The notes below the pieces were generated by a model. It ran no database searches, was not told the DNA's origin, and saw nothing but the letters and a program-made list of their open reading frames with translations. From the NCBI GenBank assembly GCA_964398215.1, contig CAYNNP010000011.1:1-58261 (forward strand): a stretch of 58,261 nt of DNA. Reading direction: 5' to 3'. How positions within the stretch are numbered: position 1 is the stretch's first letter; the number at the start of each line of letters is the position of its first letter. Shown here piece after piece: positions 29,301 to 36,147 of the stretch. Source of the DNA: CAYNNP01 sp964398215 (GTDB lineage Bacteria; Planctomycetota; Planctomycetia; Pirellulales; Pirellulaceae). The position numbers were made by a program, and so were the translations under genes.

Positions 29301-29356
29301 GAATTGACGTTTTCCAAGTAGTTTGACAGCTCAGACAAGGGAGGATGCATCGTCAT
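26306..29356 (-). CDS. Ser/Thr protein kinase with zinc anti-sigma-like N-terminus and TPR C-terminus
   Basis: A 1016-residue PknB-type kinase. The N-terminus carries H29-x3-C33-x2-C36, the pattern of zinc anti-sigma domains. The kinase domain (about 99-400) has ARGGMG, Lys128 in VAVKVI, HRDLKPSN (His216-Asn223), DWG (236-238) in place of DFG, and the GTPAYMPYEQA activation-segment end. A transmembrane helix lies at about 433-456, then a coiled region and about seven TPR units (about 730-1000). DWG is frequent in planctomycete kinases, so activity is expected to remain. It starts 54 nt after an ECF sigma gene on the same strand. Together they resemble the ECF-STK systems, where a kinase rather than a plain anti-sigma factor controls the sigma factor. 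The TPR part lies across the membrane if the single helix is real. The substrate is inferred. Confidence 0.93.
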   Translation of the reverse strand: MTMHPPLSELSNYLENVNSCDQYDVVGIHIEKCVQCQQTLTELLCGSTDILDVLRDDSQHDGKKPSWLTERSEQTPPVPNRFRLPIDPIENLETHSNRYQLIEEVARGGMGVVYRAVDKELDREVAVKVISDDNVDVNRFEREAKISGQLQHPGVVPIHDYGVLQNGEPFISMKLVEGQTLREILDAGSVSHVRLIEIFTQVCQTVAYSHSQSIVHRDLKPSNIMIGSYGEVQVMDWGLAKKVDSAHDDSSFSNDHQSQGLTETKKIVVSNDTETRVSKQHFPTTPDQTMIGTVVGTPAYMPYEQAIGKQVGLQADVFSLGAMLCEFLTGQPPFTSAKKDQRKSIAGRFENENNQLDQAIQRIESCEADPALIEIAKSCLARDAANRPNDAAVVSDRLTEFAETRAQRMQEIELERASSVARLQVETKRRKQVFRLGAVIATVLTAAAVATTLFLIERNTRQAEQFAAEKTAIEKRASTESRIRSIMSETQTQLQQAVVAVDKEKTLAWKNASFEIKRAFDIVDQPDSSTIDERLLGDLSKLKHDIQNGLARSQSEEARLKKERQIATAIHQAIKQSVYPDDLMFTGIDPNVTASLEKAFANYGLAFESNINESAVQIRNSSIAETLISGLRLWRNQHRNTNRGKSSLNLEWFKDLLNAADEDGFRAEVRELTFARDISQVKRIVNDPLALKSVATVHTVFDYLNATRQRNAIAEFMKRAHYAYPGDFEINHALRSFYKHFYPRKPELALRHSLACLAIQPDNPGILINLTMLYISIGDNEAAIEVGDRMIELVPNYPQGYNNVAIALSNLGRNEEAVGYYERAIEAAPEFHISHGNLAVALGLLGRDHEAVKSMKRAIELKPQHVKHYVVLGKLLLKIGEAEQAEQAIRHALKLEPKNLEGLQIIVKILRDRGNFDEAIAFHKQQIKFHKYKTDVWANYAETLFAAKRYDEAEDLIDGPFRKHFQPRYADVLARAQMAQGKVQQAIETLELQIEKRPNSTDARKLLKKYQKENGF

Positions 29357-29410
29357 GATTGTCTCTTGTGATCTGGATTAAAAATGGGATCATGCGCTGC
29401 GCAGGCTTGA

Positions 29411-30001
29411 TTAGAAATCACTGTCTTCAAGAGTTGCTGCTTCGCGGACAACACGCTGCATAACTGCTGAGCTCATAGCGAGAGCTTCTCTGACTGTAAT
29501 GTTAAGTTCTTGAGCAACTTTGAATGCGGGCCGTTTGCGAATCACCAACTCATGGAACACATGCATGGTGGAATAATCGAATTCGTTTGAAAGTTTTTCG
29601 AGAATGGCCTGAAGGACATGCTTGTCGTGCTCTCTGTCCCAACGTTTGGAAAGCTCCGTTTTGGGATCAGCGAGACGGTTTAGGAATCGGTCTGCCTTGG
29701 ATCCACTTAAAACGTCGAAATGCTTGGCATTTTTTTTGCGATATCGGCGACATTGATTGACGGTGATGTTACGCAACCAGTTTCGAAACGCGCCTTCCCG
29801 ACCGCTGTGATGGAAATTCTTAATTCCCTTGGCAACTGCCGAGAATACATCTTGGCAAACATCCTCCACATCATGCTCCACAATTCCCGCTTGGAGCAAC
29901 CAGCCAGAAATGTACGGGTGGTAGATAGTGACAAGGCGAGACCAAGCCATTGAATCACTGCTGCCGGCAATCTTTTGAATCATGTTTACACTGGTTTTCA
30001 T
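29411..30001 (-). CDS. ECF-type RNA polymerase sigma factor
   Basis: A 196-residue sigma-70 family protein of the ECF type. Region 2 is clear (about 10-100: YHPYISGWLLQAG, DVEDVCQDVFSAV, FRNWLRNITVNQCR). The C-terminal region 4 helix-turn-helix (about 130-190) is more divergent (KRPAFKVAQELNITVREALAMS). It has no added C-terminal domain, so regulation must come from a partner; the kinase gene 54 nt downstream, with a zinc anti-sigma-like N-terminus, is the obvious candidate. A second in-frame ATG lies 6 codons in. The target promoters are unknown. The 257 nt upstream separate it from the CHAT gene and should carry its promoter. Confidence 0.93.
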   Translation of the reverse strand: MKTSVNMIQKIAGSSDSMAWSRLVTIYHPYISGWLLQAGIVEHDVEDVCQDVFSAVAKGIKNFHHSGREGAFRNWLRNITVNQCRRYRKKNAKHFDVLSGSKADRFLNRLADPKTELSKRWDREHDKHVLQAILEKLSNEFDYSTMHVFHELVIRKRPAFKVAQELNITVREALAMSSAVMQRVVREAATLEDSDF

Positions 30002-30258
30002 GCCGTTTCCCGGTCCTTCTCTTACTCAATTAGGTAAGACGATCTTAGTTCATTTTGCACGCAAACGAAACTTGGGTTTCCTGGCCGTGAAATTGATAGC
30101 TAAATAATCTCAGCTAGTGGTTTATGAGTTTTTCAGCATCGGTATTGACAGTGTTCTTTTTCTGTCTTTTGCAAACGTGGTTTAACGTGACCGTCCTCAG
30201 CGAAAGACTTTTTGTGCCATGGAACTATCGTGCCCATTGTGAAAATTGATTATTCGTC

Positions 30259-33200
30259 TTACCGCCAGTCGCCCGAGAGAATGAAGGGGGCCCAGTAGTA
30301 GGGATCGGCGCGTTCGGTTTTTGCGGTAGACTTTGAGTTTTCAATGCGACGACGGTCTCGTACGGCTCCTCGCGTCGAATTCACTCCTTCGGCGACTTGG
30401 GGATCGTTCAGGATCGCGAGCTGTGCGGCGCGGAGTGCTTCTAGTTTGCCCATCTTCTTAGCAAAGTAGTTGCGATAGAAAAGCTCCATCAGCTTTTGCG
30501 TCATTTTGTCGTCGACCTTCCAGCTGGTCGCGATGACGGTTTTGGCCCCTGCGATTTGGAAAGCTCTTTGAAGTCCGATCAAACCTTCGCCGCCAGCTAC
30601 TTTTCCAAGTCCAGTTTCGCATGCAGAGAGAGTAACAAGTTTGGTACCGCGAAGTGGCAGGTAACTGATTTCCTGAGCCGTCAGAATGCCGTCGTCTGCG
30701 TCAGCGTTTTGCATCGCGCCGTTGGCGCCAGCGAGAACAAGCCCCGATAAGATGCCCGGGTTGTAGGTGTTGGCAGAGTAGATGGCTTTGTCACTAAACG
30801 TGCTTGTCATCCGATCACGTTTGAAAAAGTCGTTTTCGCTGGCCTCGCGTGTGGTTTGATATTTAGGATCCGCAAAGTATCCGTGGGTTGCAAAATGTAG
30901 AACTTGATAGTTCGGTGCTAGTTCGCGAAGACGTCGTTCAGTGGCGGCGGCGCGAGTAAGCTTTGTCAGGCCATCGCTTTCAACTTCTTTCAACTGTCGA
31001 TAAAGGCGTTCGATCGCATCTACTTCAGATAGCGATCCCTCAAGAAACCTCCAACGCTGATCCGCAATCAAACCGGGTTTCGGCCTAGATTGCTGTGCGT
31101 CATCATCGGCATTTCGGTCAACGGAATGTTCATAGTCGACGCCGCCAAGCAGTAGTAGGTCACCTTTGGCGATTACTTCATCCTTCGATTTCTTTACCAA
31201 CCGCGGCAGCAATCTTGGAACGGGTAAGTTCCCTATGGTGTATCGATCGATCAGGTAACTACCTGGTTGCTCTCCAGGCAAAGCCGCCAATGGCAAACTT
31301 CCCAATTGACCATCTGGAGAGACTAGCACTTTGGTCATTCCTCCTAACAGTGCTTGGACGGGAAGCCAAACTTGTTTTCGCAATGCGACGGCTGCCTTGG
31401 AATGGGCGTCCAGTTGTTCCTGAGTATGAACTTCTTCCACAAACGGTTTGCGCCAGATTTCAATAGCACCGTCGATTTGCTCGGATGATCCCAGATCAAT
31501 CATCGCGACTTCGGCACCATGCCGAATTACAAACGCAGCATACCGACGCTGAGTAGTCCACTTGCCGATGTTTTCTTGATCCGGAGACCAATCGTTATAT
31601 TTTAGGATGTCAACCAAAGCGGTCGATTCGGGAAGCAAATCGAGCACGTCACGAACAGTCAAGCGTTTCTGAATCTCTGCAAACTCCAAACTCTTCGATG
31701 CAAGCTCTGCTTCCAACTCTGTCCGTTGCACTGTCAGTTGCTCCAGACGCTCATGCCATGTTGGATTGGATGAATCGGATTGGTAATGGGCAGTGAGCTT
31801 TGAAGAAACGGATCGCAAGCGTTTAAAAAGATCCGCCGTTTCAATTCTATTTGCCACGGTTCGATAGCTGACCTGTCGAGCCATAGTCGAACCTTTCCAA
31901 TTCAAGACTTCCGCAAAAACATCGTTTTGCGATTTGTTTAAACGCAAAGAAGTGCCAATCAGATGGTCCAGATAATGAGAATTCCGTTCCGCGTAAATTC
32001 GCTGCTGATTCTCCGATAACACGACGGAGGTAGATGTCAGCGTACCCCGTACGATGTTCAGGGCCTTTTGAAACAGCGGTAGGGCAATGGCATGATCATT
32101 GGTGGCATTGTGCAACATCGCGAGACTGTTCAGCACTTTGGCAAGTTCCGGGTGCTGGGACCCCAGTATCTCCTCGTTGAGTTGGGCGGCCTGCTGGTAA
32201 AGTGGTAAAGCTGCTGCATGGTCACCCATCGTCATATGTTGGAAAGCCAGATTGTTCAGGCTTTGGGCGTACTCGCGATGCTGCTTACCAAATACCTTCT
32301 CTCGAATCTCCAACACTTCCTGGCACATACGTAAACCAGCATCATGATCTCCCATGGACAAATGTAGATAAGCAAGGTTGTTCAAGCTGCCAGCGTAATC
32401 GGGGTGTTGCTTGCCTAATAACTGTTCCCGAATCCGGAGCGCCTGTTGATAAAGTGGCAAGGCGGCCGCGTGGTTACCCATCTCCTCGTGTATCAATGCC
32501 AAATTATGCAAGCTCATGGCATAGTCTGGGTGCCGATTTCCAAACACTTGCTTGTAGATCTGGTTTGACTTCTTGCACAGGCTTAACGCGGTTGTATGGT
32601 CACCCATCCTGCGGTGCAGCATTGCCAATCCGTTCAAGCTAGCGGCGTAATCGGGGTGCTGTTTTCCCAGGACTTCTTCTCGGATCCGAAGCGCCTTTTG
32701 GTGAAGCGGCAAGGCCGCCGCATGGTTGCCCATCTCATTGTAAAGACCAGCCAAATTGTGCAGGCATAACGCGTAATTTGGATTCCGCTCGCCTAACACG
32801 TCTTCATAGATCTTCAGTGCCTGCTCATACAGCGGCACGGCGGCTGCATGGTTACTCATCGTTACGTGAAGCGCGGCCAGATTATTTAAGCTTATGGCGT
32901 AGTTAGGATGACGAATCCCATGTACTTGCTCGCATACCACGAGAACTTGCTGATGCAAGGAAAGCGCAGCGTCATAATCATGCATCTCCGCATGTAAATG
33001 AGCCAACTTGTTCAGGCTCAGTGCGTAGCTTGGGTGCCGTTGGCCCAGGACCTGGGCTTTCGTCTCGACCGCCTGCTTCAATAGCGGCAATGCTCTCTGA
33101 AGGTTGCCCATTGCTTGATGCTGCAAAGCGATGTTGTAAAGGCTGTCGGCGTATTCGCCGCACTGCGTCCCAAACATTTGCTCCCTGATCTCTAAGGCTT

Positions 33201-34185
33201 CCTGGAATAACGATAACGCTGCATCGTGGTTCCCTTTCGCTTTATGCAGTTCGGCAAGGTTGTTAAGGCTGTTGACGTAGTCAGGATGTTGCTTTCCCAG
33301 CACGTGTTCCCGAGCATCCTTCGCTTCTTGCAGGGCGAGCATCGCCCCGGCATAATCACCCTGCGTCTGGTACATGACTGCAAGGTTGTTTGCCGTGGTG
33401 GCATAGTCTGGGTGCTTTGTACCTACCGAATTTGCAAGGATTTCACGAGCAGACTGAAGAAGCTTGAGAGCCTCTTTGTGCTGTTGCTTGCGATAACAAG
33501 CGATCGCCTCCACCCGAATATCTACTGCCTTTGCAAGAGCCTTTCTTGTTTCTGGTGTCGCCGTCTCGTTAAATAAAAGCTTGCGCAAGGTATCCTCGAG
33601 TCTAAATTTTGCTCGTGGATCTTTGCAAAGGTCAATTGCTTTCTTCTGAACCTCAATTGCTTTTCTATAGTCGCCCTTGATGGCAAGCAAGTTGGAGAGC
33701 GTGTTGAAGTGGCTTGGGTCGCCGGAGCTAGCCGCTTGTTCCGCCAATCCAATCGCTGCTACCACCGCATCTTTATTGATCGTCATTCCAGCTTGGCTTC
33801 GTTGGACTACGAACCAAGCAATTTCATTAAGTAGCGATACATCTGCGTACTGCTTTCCAACTTGCACAAGAAAGTCTGCTGCCTTTGGTTGTGATTTTTC
33901 ACTTGCAAGCAAGATATCAAGCTTCATAGGGAGCAGTTTTCTCCGAAGCTGAGTCGACCCGGATTTGATTAGCCGATCAAGCAGTTTGAGCGCAGTAGCG
34001 TCGTCGCCAGCTTTGATGGCTTGGGTAAGCTGTTGTATCTGTTTCTGTAGCTCGCTGGTTTTGGTGGCTTGCTTTGCCTCTTGCGCAACGACCGTTGCGC
34101 ACGTATCTGTAAATGGAACAGAACCGACACCGAACAGGAACAATAGCAGTGCAACATGAGAGCGGGCGGTGACCTGATATTTCAT
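30259..34185 (-). CDS. Secreted TPR-CHAT protein (caspase-like)
   Basis: With the ATG at 34185 the product has 1308 residues and a signal peptide (about 1-32, KYQVTARSHVALLLFLFGV). An upstream in-frame start at 34605 would add 140 Arg/Pro-rich residues that hide the signal peptide and look non-coding. After a helical region come about eleven 42-residue TPR units of the kinesin-light-chain type (consensus near HPDYAxSLNNLAxLH, about 240-710), a helical linker, and a C-terminal CHAT domain (about 960-1308). The CHAT dyad is His1101 in FATHGYF and Cys1189 in LSACETG. Such proteins are clan CD cysteine protease-like; the TPR part probably recruits partners. It is upstream of the sigma/kinase pair on the same strand but 257 nt away, so a shared operon is uncertain. 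Confidence 0.9.
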   Translation of the reverse strand: MKYQVTARSHVALLLFLFGVGSVPFTDTCATVVAQEAKQATKTSELQKQIQQLTQAIKAGDDATALKLLDRLIKSGSTQLRRKLLPMKLDILLASEKSQPKAADFLVQVGKQYADVSLLNEIAWFVVQRSQAGMTINKDAVVAAIGLAEQAASSGDPSHFNTLSNLLAIKGDYRKAIEVQKKAIDLCKDPRAKFRLEDTLRKLLFNETATPETRKALAKAVDIRVEAIACYRKQQHKEALKLLQSAREILANSVGTKHPDYATTANNLAVMYQTQGDYAGAMLALQEAKDAREHVLGKQHPDYVNSLNNLAELHKAKGNHDAALSLFQEALEIREQMFGTQCGEYADSLYNIALQHQAMGNLQRALPLLKQAVETKAQVLGQRHPSYALSLNKLAHLHAEMHDYDAALSLHQQVLVVCEQVHGIRHPNYAISLNNLAALHVTMSNHAAAVPLYEQALKIYEDVLGERNPNYALCLHNLAGLYNEMGNHAAALPLHQKALRIREEVLGKQHPDYAASLNGLAMLHRRMGDHTTALSLCKKSNQIYKQVFGNRHPDYAMSLHNLALIHEEMGNHAAALPLYQQALRIREQLLGKQHPDYAGSLNNLAYLHLSMGDHDAGLRMCQEVLEIREKVFGKQHREYAQSLNNLAFQHMTMGDHAAALPLYQQAAQLNEEILGSQHPELAKVLNSLAMLHNATNDHAIALPLFQKALNIVRGTLTSTSVVLSENQQRIYAERNSHYLDHLIGTSLRLNKSQNDVFAEVLNWKGSTMARQVSYRTVANRIETADLFKRLRSVSSKLTAHYQSDSSNPTWHERLEQLTVQRTELEAELASKSLEFAEIQKRLTVRDVLDLLPESTALVDILKYNDWSPDQENIGKWTTQRRYAAFVIRHGAEVAMIDLGSSEQIDGAIEIWRKPFVEEVHTQEQLDAHSKAAVALRKQVWLPVQALLGGMTKVLVSPDGQLGSLPLAALPGEQPGSYLIDRYTIGNLPVPRLLPRLVKKSKDEVIAKGDLLLLGGVDYEHSVDRNADDDAQQSRPKPGLIADQRWRFLEGSLSEVDAIERLYRQLKEVESDGLTKLTRAAATERRLRELAPNYQVLHFATHGYFADPKYQTTREASENDFFKRDRMTSTFSDKAIYSANTYNPGILSGLVLAGANGAMQNADADDGILTAQEISYLPLRGTKLVTLSACETGLGKVAGGEGLIGLQRAFQIAGAKTVIATSWKVDDKMTQKLMELFYRNYFAKKMGKLEALRAAQLAILNDPQVAEGVNSTRGAVRDRRRIENSKSTAKTERADPYYWAPFILSGDWR
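32000..33490 (-). repeat. 126-nt periodic TPR-coding array
   Basis: About eleven consecutive 42-codon TPR units give a clear 126-nt periodicity inside the CHAT gene. The units share the core HP-x-YA-x-SL-x-NLA. Units differ at many codons, so the array is old rather than freshly expanded. The boundaries given are approximate. Confidence 0.75.
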
Positions 34186-34724
34186 TGCAAACGGTCTATT
34201 GGTGAACAAGGAAAATAAGTGTGATCTATTTCGGCGACTTGATCGGAAAGGTGACTGCGAAGACTTTCGTGCCTTCGCTTGTAAGTTCTTTGCAGAGTTT
34301 GGTGAAGGAGTTTGTTCCTTCAAGTGCGCGTGACTCTCTTGCGGCTCCTCGGGTTTTTCTGGTTTGGGTTGGCCAATTTCCAAGCCAGCGTTTCCGCGAC
34401 GTGGTCTTCGCCGCTGAGCATCCGTATCAAGCAGCCTTATCAGTTCGGCTCGCTCGGATTCGGCACTATTTTTTCGACTCAGATTGGTTTCACAAGTAAG
34501 AAAACGCAGTTTTATCGGATTGGGGTGCACGGATTTTATAAAGGGCAGCGAAACAGCCAGATCTAGGATAGCCGTGCGTACAGAAATGCTCAGCCAAACT
34601 TCCAATCACGTTTTACGGTGTCAATGGATACGCCACTGACTGGATAGCACGATTCGCAGCTCCGCTCGATTGAGAGGACGAATCCTTCCAAGCTGCCGCC
34701 GACCCGACCGAACCCGGAAATGAA
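34186..34724. other. Intergenic region upstream of the CHAT gene
   Basis: About 540 nt between the CHAT start and the rpsU/tRNA terminator. The minus strand stays open in the CHAT frame up to 34605, but the 140 residues are Arg/Pro/Ser-rich and unlike a protein domain. Another minus frame ends at a stop at 34226-34228 with a plausible-looking tail (NSFTKLCKELTSEGTKVF). This could be a remnant of a decayed gene. I can support no intact gene here. Confidence 0.4.
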
Positions 34725-34759
34725 GAAACCCCTGTTTCGCTACGCAAAACAGGGGTTTC
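34725..34759 (-). terminator. Strong hairpin terminator after tRNA-Val
   Basis: Perfect 13-bp arms (34725-34737 and 34747-34759, GAAACCCCTGTTT) enclose a 9-nt loop. It begins 35 nt after the 3' end of tRNA-Val on the minus strand. The run after the stem is CTTCATTT on the minus strand, only a weak T-tract. Its position fits a terminator for the rpsU/tRNA-Val transcript. Confidence 0.7.
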
Positions 34760-34794
34760 AATAGTTGTAGATAGCAGGGGTAACCACTATCTGA

Positions 34795-34868
34795 TGGGCG
34801 TTGAGGGACTTGAACCCCCGACCCCTTCGGTGTAAACGAAGTGCTCTAGCCAACTGAGCTAAACGCCC
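34795..34868 (-). tRNA. tRNA-Val (anticodon TAC)
   Basis: A 74-nt cloverleaf on the minus strand. The acceptor arm GGGCGTT pairs with AACGCCC, followed by A73; CCA is not encoded. The D-arm GCTC/GAGC, the anticodon stem CTTCG/CGAAG with loop TTTACAC (anticodon TAC, reading valine GUA), and the T-arm with GGTTCAAGT are all present. It lies 36 nt after the rpsU stop, so the two may be co-transcribed. Confidence 0.96.
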
Positions 34869-34904
34869 TGATGTGCCAATTTGGATGACACTTTTTTCTT
34901 TCTA

Positions 34905-35099
34905 TCAACCACTCAACATACGTGTGCGGCGAGATCGTCTCTCGGCTCGGAGTCTTGCGCGACGCTTTGTTTCGCTTGGCTTTTCGTAATACTCTCTGCG
35001 TCGCATCTCTTTTTTGATCCCGCTTCGTTCAACCAATTTTCGGAATCGACGAACCGCTTCTTGAATCGTTTCTCGGTCACGCACCACTAACTTGACCAT
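34905..35099 (-). CDS. rpsU: 30S ribosomal protein bS21
   Basis: A 64-residue, very basic protein with the bS21 pattern (VKLVVRDRETIQEAVRRF, then RSGIKKEMRRREYYEKPSE, then an Arg-rich tail). Length fits the family (about 60-70). bS21 sits on the 30S platform near the anti-Shine-Dalgarno and helps initiation. The gene is followed by tRNA-Val on the same strand and then by a strong hairpin. About 95 nt upstream a 4+6-bp stem may be part of its leader. Confidence 0.95.
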   Translation of the reverse strand: MVKLVVRDRETIQEAVRRFRKLVERSGIKKEMRRREYYEKPSETKRRARLRAERRSRRTRMLSG

Positions 35100-35601
35100 C
35101 GTTGCTCCGTTTTGCGTTTTATGTTTGTCATCGTGTTTCTCCCATGAAGAGTTCCTCCCAAGTTTAAGGTCGGCAAAATTTGCCTTGGAGGTCCAATGTC
35201 CTTAACCGAAGGACTTTGGATGAAGCCCAGAAGTTTAGCTACCTGTTCCCAATATTGGCAATGCCTTTCAAGGGAACTTAGCGAATTGTAACCGATAATT
35301 AAGGTTTGATCCAAAAAATGCCCCATTCACGGCTCTAGGGGCGTGGTCCAGACATGACCACCACATTTCCTGGTCTGGAATCGCCTATCTTCACAGTTTC
35401 TTTTGAAAATGGAAGATTTCGCACGCATCCCCCTGTCGCAGACGTATCGACCACTCAGGTCCCACGGTGCTTCGTCCGCGAACCGAACATCTGGCACATC
35501 CGGAAGTCTTTGCCTCAGTGGATCGACAGGATTGATTGACACGAGTCTCGCGGCACACGAGTGACACGTCGATGCCAACTCTGGTTCGATGCTCTCTTGG
35601 A
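35100..35601. other. Intergenic region upstream of rpsU
   Basis: About 500 nt with no gene I can support. Short frames on both strands (for instance 35327-35578 minus and 35354-35539 plus) show no family features. A hairpin lies at 35193-35219: arms CCAATGTCCTT and AAGGACTTTGG pair at 10 of 11 positions around a 5-nt loop, in the likely rpsU leader. Confidence 0.45.
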
Positions 35602-35793
35602 ATGACCTATATGTCTACGATGCCACTTGTCCACCAACCAGAATTGGCGGAACCCGGTCACTTGCTGTTGGATCTGGAGAAACGTCAAGACGACGTTCTC
35701 GAGCAGCTGGATAACTTGGATGCCCAACTGATTGAAGTCTTAAAAGGATTGGGCGTGAGTGATGCGGAGCCTTCCGAAGACGAACTGGAGTAA
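35602..35793 (+). CDS. Small acidic hypothetical protein
   Basis: A 63-residue acidic protein from the ATG at 35602 (another ATG at 35611). After a short variable lead, the stretch LLLDLEKRQDDVLEQLDNLDAQLIEVL is a clear amphipathic helix, probably a coiled coil, followed by an acidic tail ending in EDELE. The frame runs further upstream to 35536, but that part looks non-coding. I do not recognise a family. It is convergent with the next small gene, 23 nt apart. Composition and heptad pattern support a real gene; no function can be assigned. Confidence 0.55.
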   Translation: MTYMSTMPLVHQPELAEPGHLLLDLEKRQDDVLEQLDNLDAQLIEVLKGLGVSDAEPSEDELE

Positions 35794-35816
35794 CCTAGTT
35801 CGTCCAACAAGTGCTG

Positions 35817-36077
35817 CTACCCATGCCACTGGCGGATCATTGTTCGGGTCACGCCAAGCGGCCCATCAAAGTGCCACGGTAGCTCGCACCATCGATCACG
35901 ATAGTAGATCAACCAATGTGGGTCGTTGGTCCCTAATCGTCCGGTGCTGCCAAGATTCCCGTAGCGAATCCTGGCGATGTCAATTCCTAGATTGTTGGCA
36001 ATCTTTTCGCGCAGTTGTTCGCGGATCTGTGAAGGCGAAGTGCTGGTGGTATGGCGGCGTGTGAATCTGTGACGCAT
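35817..36077 (-). CDS. Small hypothetical protein
   Basis: An 86-residue frame from the ATG at 36077 (a TTG at 36128 would add 17 Cys-rich residues that look unlikely). The N-terminal half is basic with REQLREKIANNLG; the C-terminal half is Trp-rich (HWLIYYRDRWCELPWHFDGPLG). I do not recognise a family, and there is no signal peptide or membrane helix. It lies 70 nt downstream of the ABC-F gene on the same strand and may be co-transcribed. The Trp/Tyr-rich composition is not typical of a chance frame, but support is modest. Confidence 0.45.
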   Translation of the reverse strand: MRHRFTRRHTTSTSPSQIREQLREKIANNLGIDIARIRYGNLGSTGRLGTNDPHWLIYYRDRWCELPWHFDGPLGVTRTMIRQWHG

Positions 36078-36147
36078 GCACCAAGAATAGTAACCCGCAA
36101 GACAACTGTGGTCACACGCATGCGCCAATTCGCGACCGAACTACCGG

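Noticed and set aside
34186..34605. N-terminal 140-residue extension of the CHAT protein
   Set aside because: Arg/Pro-rich, hides a good signal peptide, and an ATG lies exactly at the signal peptide start (34185).
35327..35578. 83-residue minus-strand frame and its plus-strand counterpart upstream of rpsU
   Set aside because: Both strands are open over the same DNA, neither has domain features, and Cys/Arg-rich composition suggests chance.
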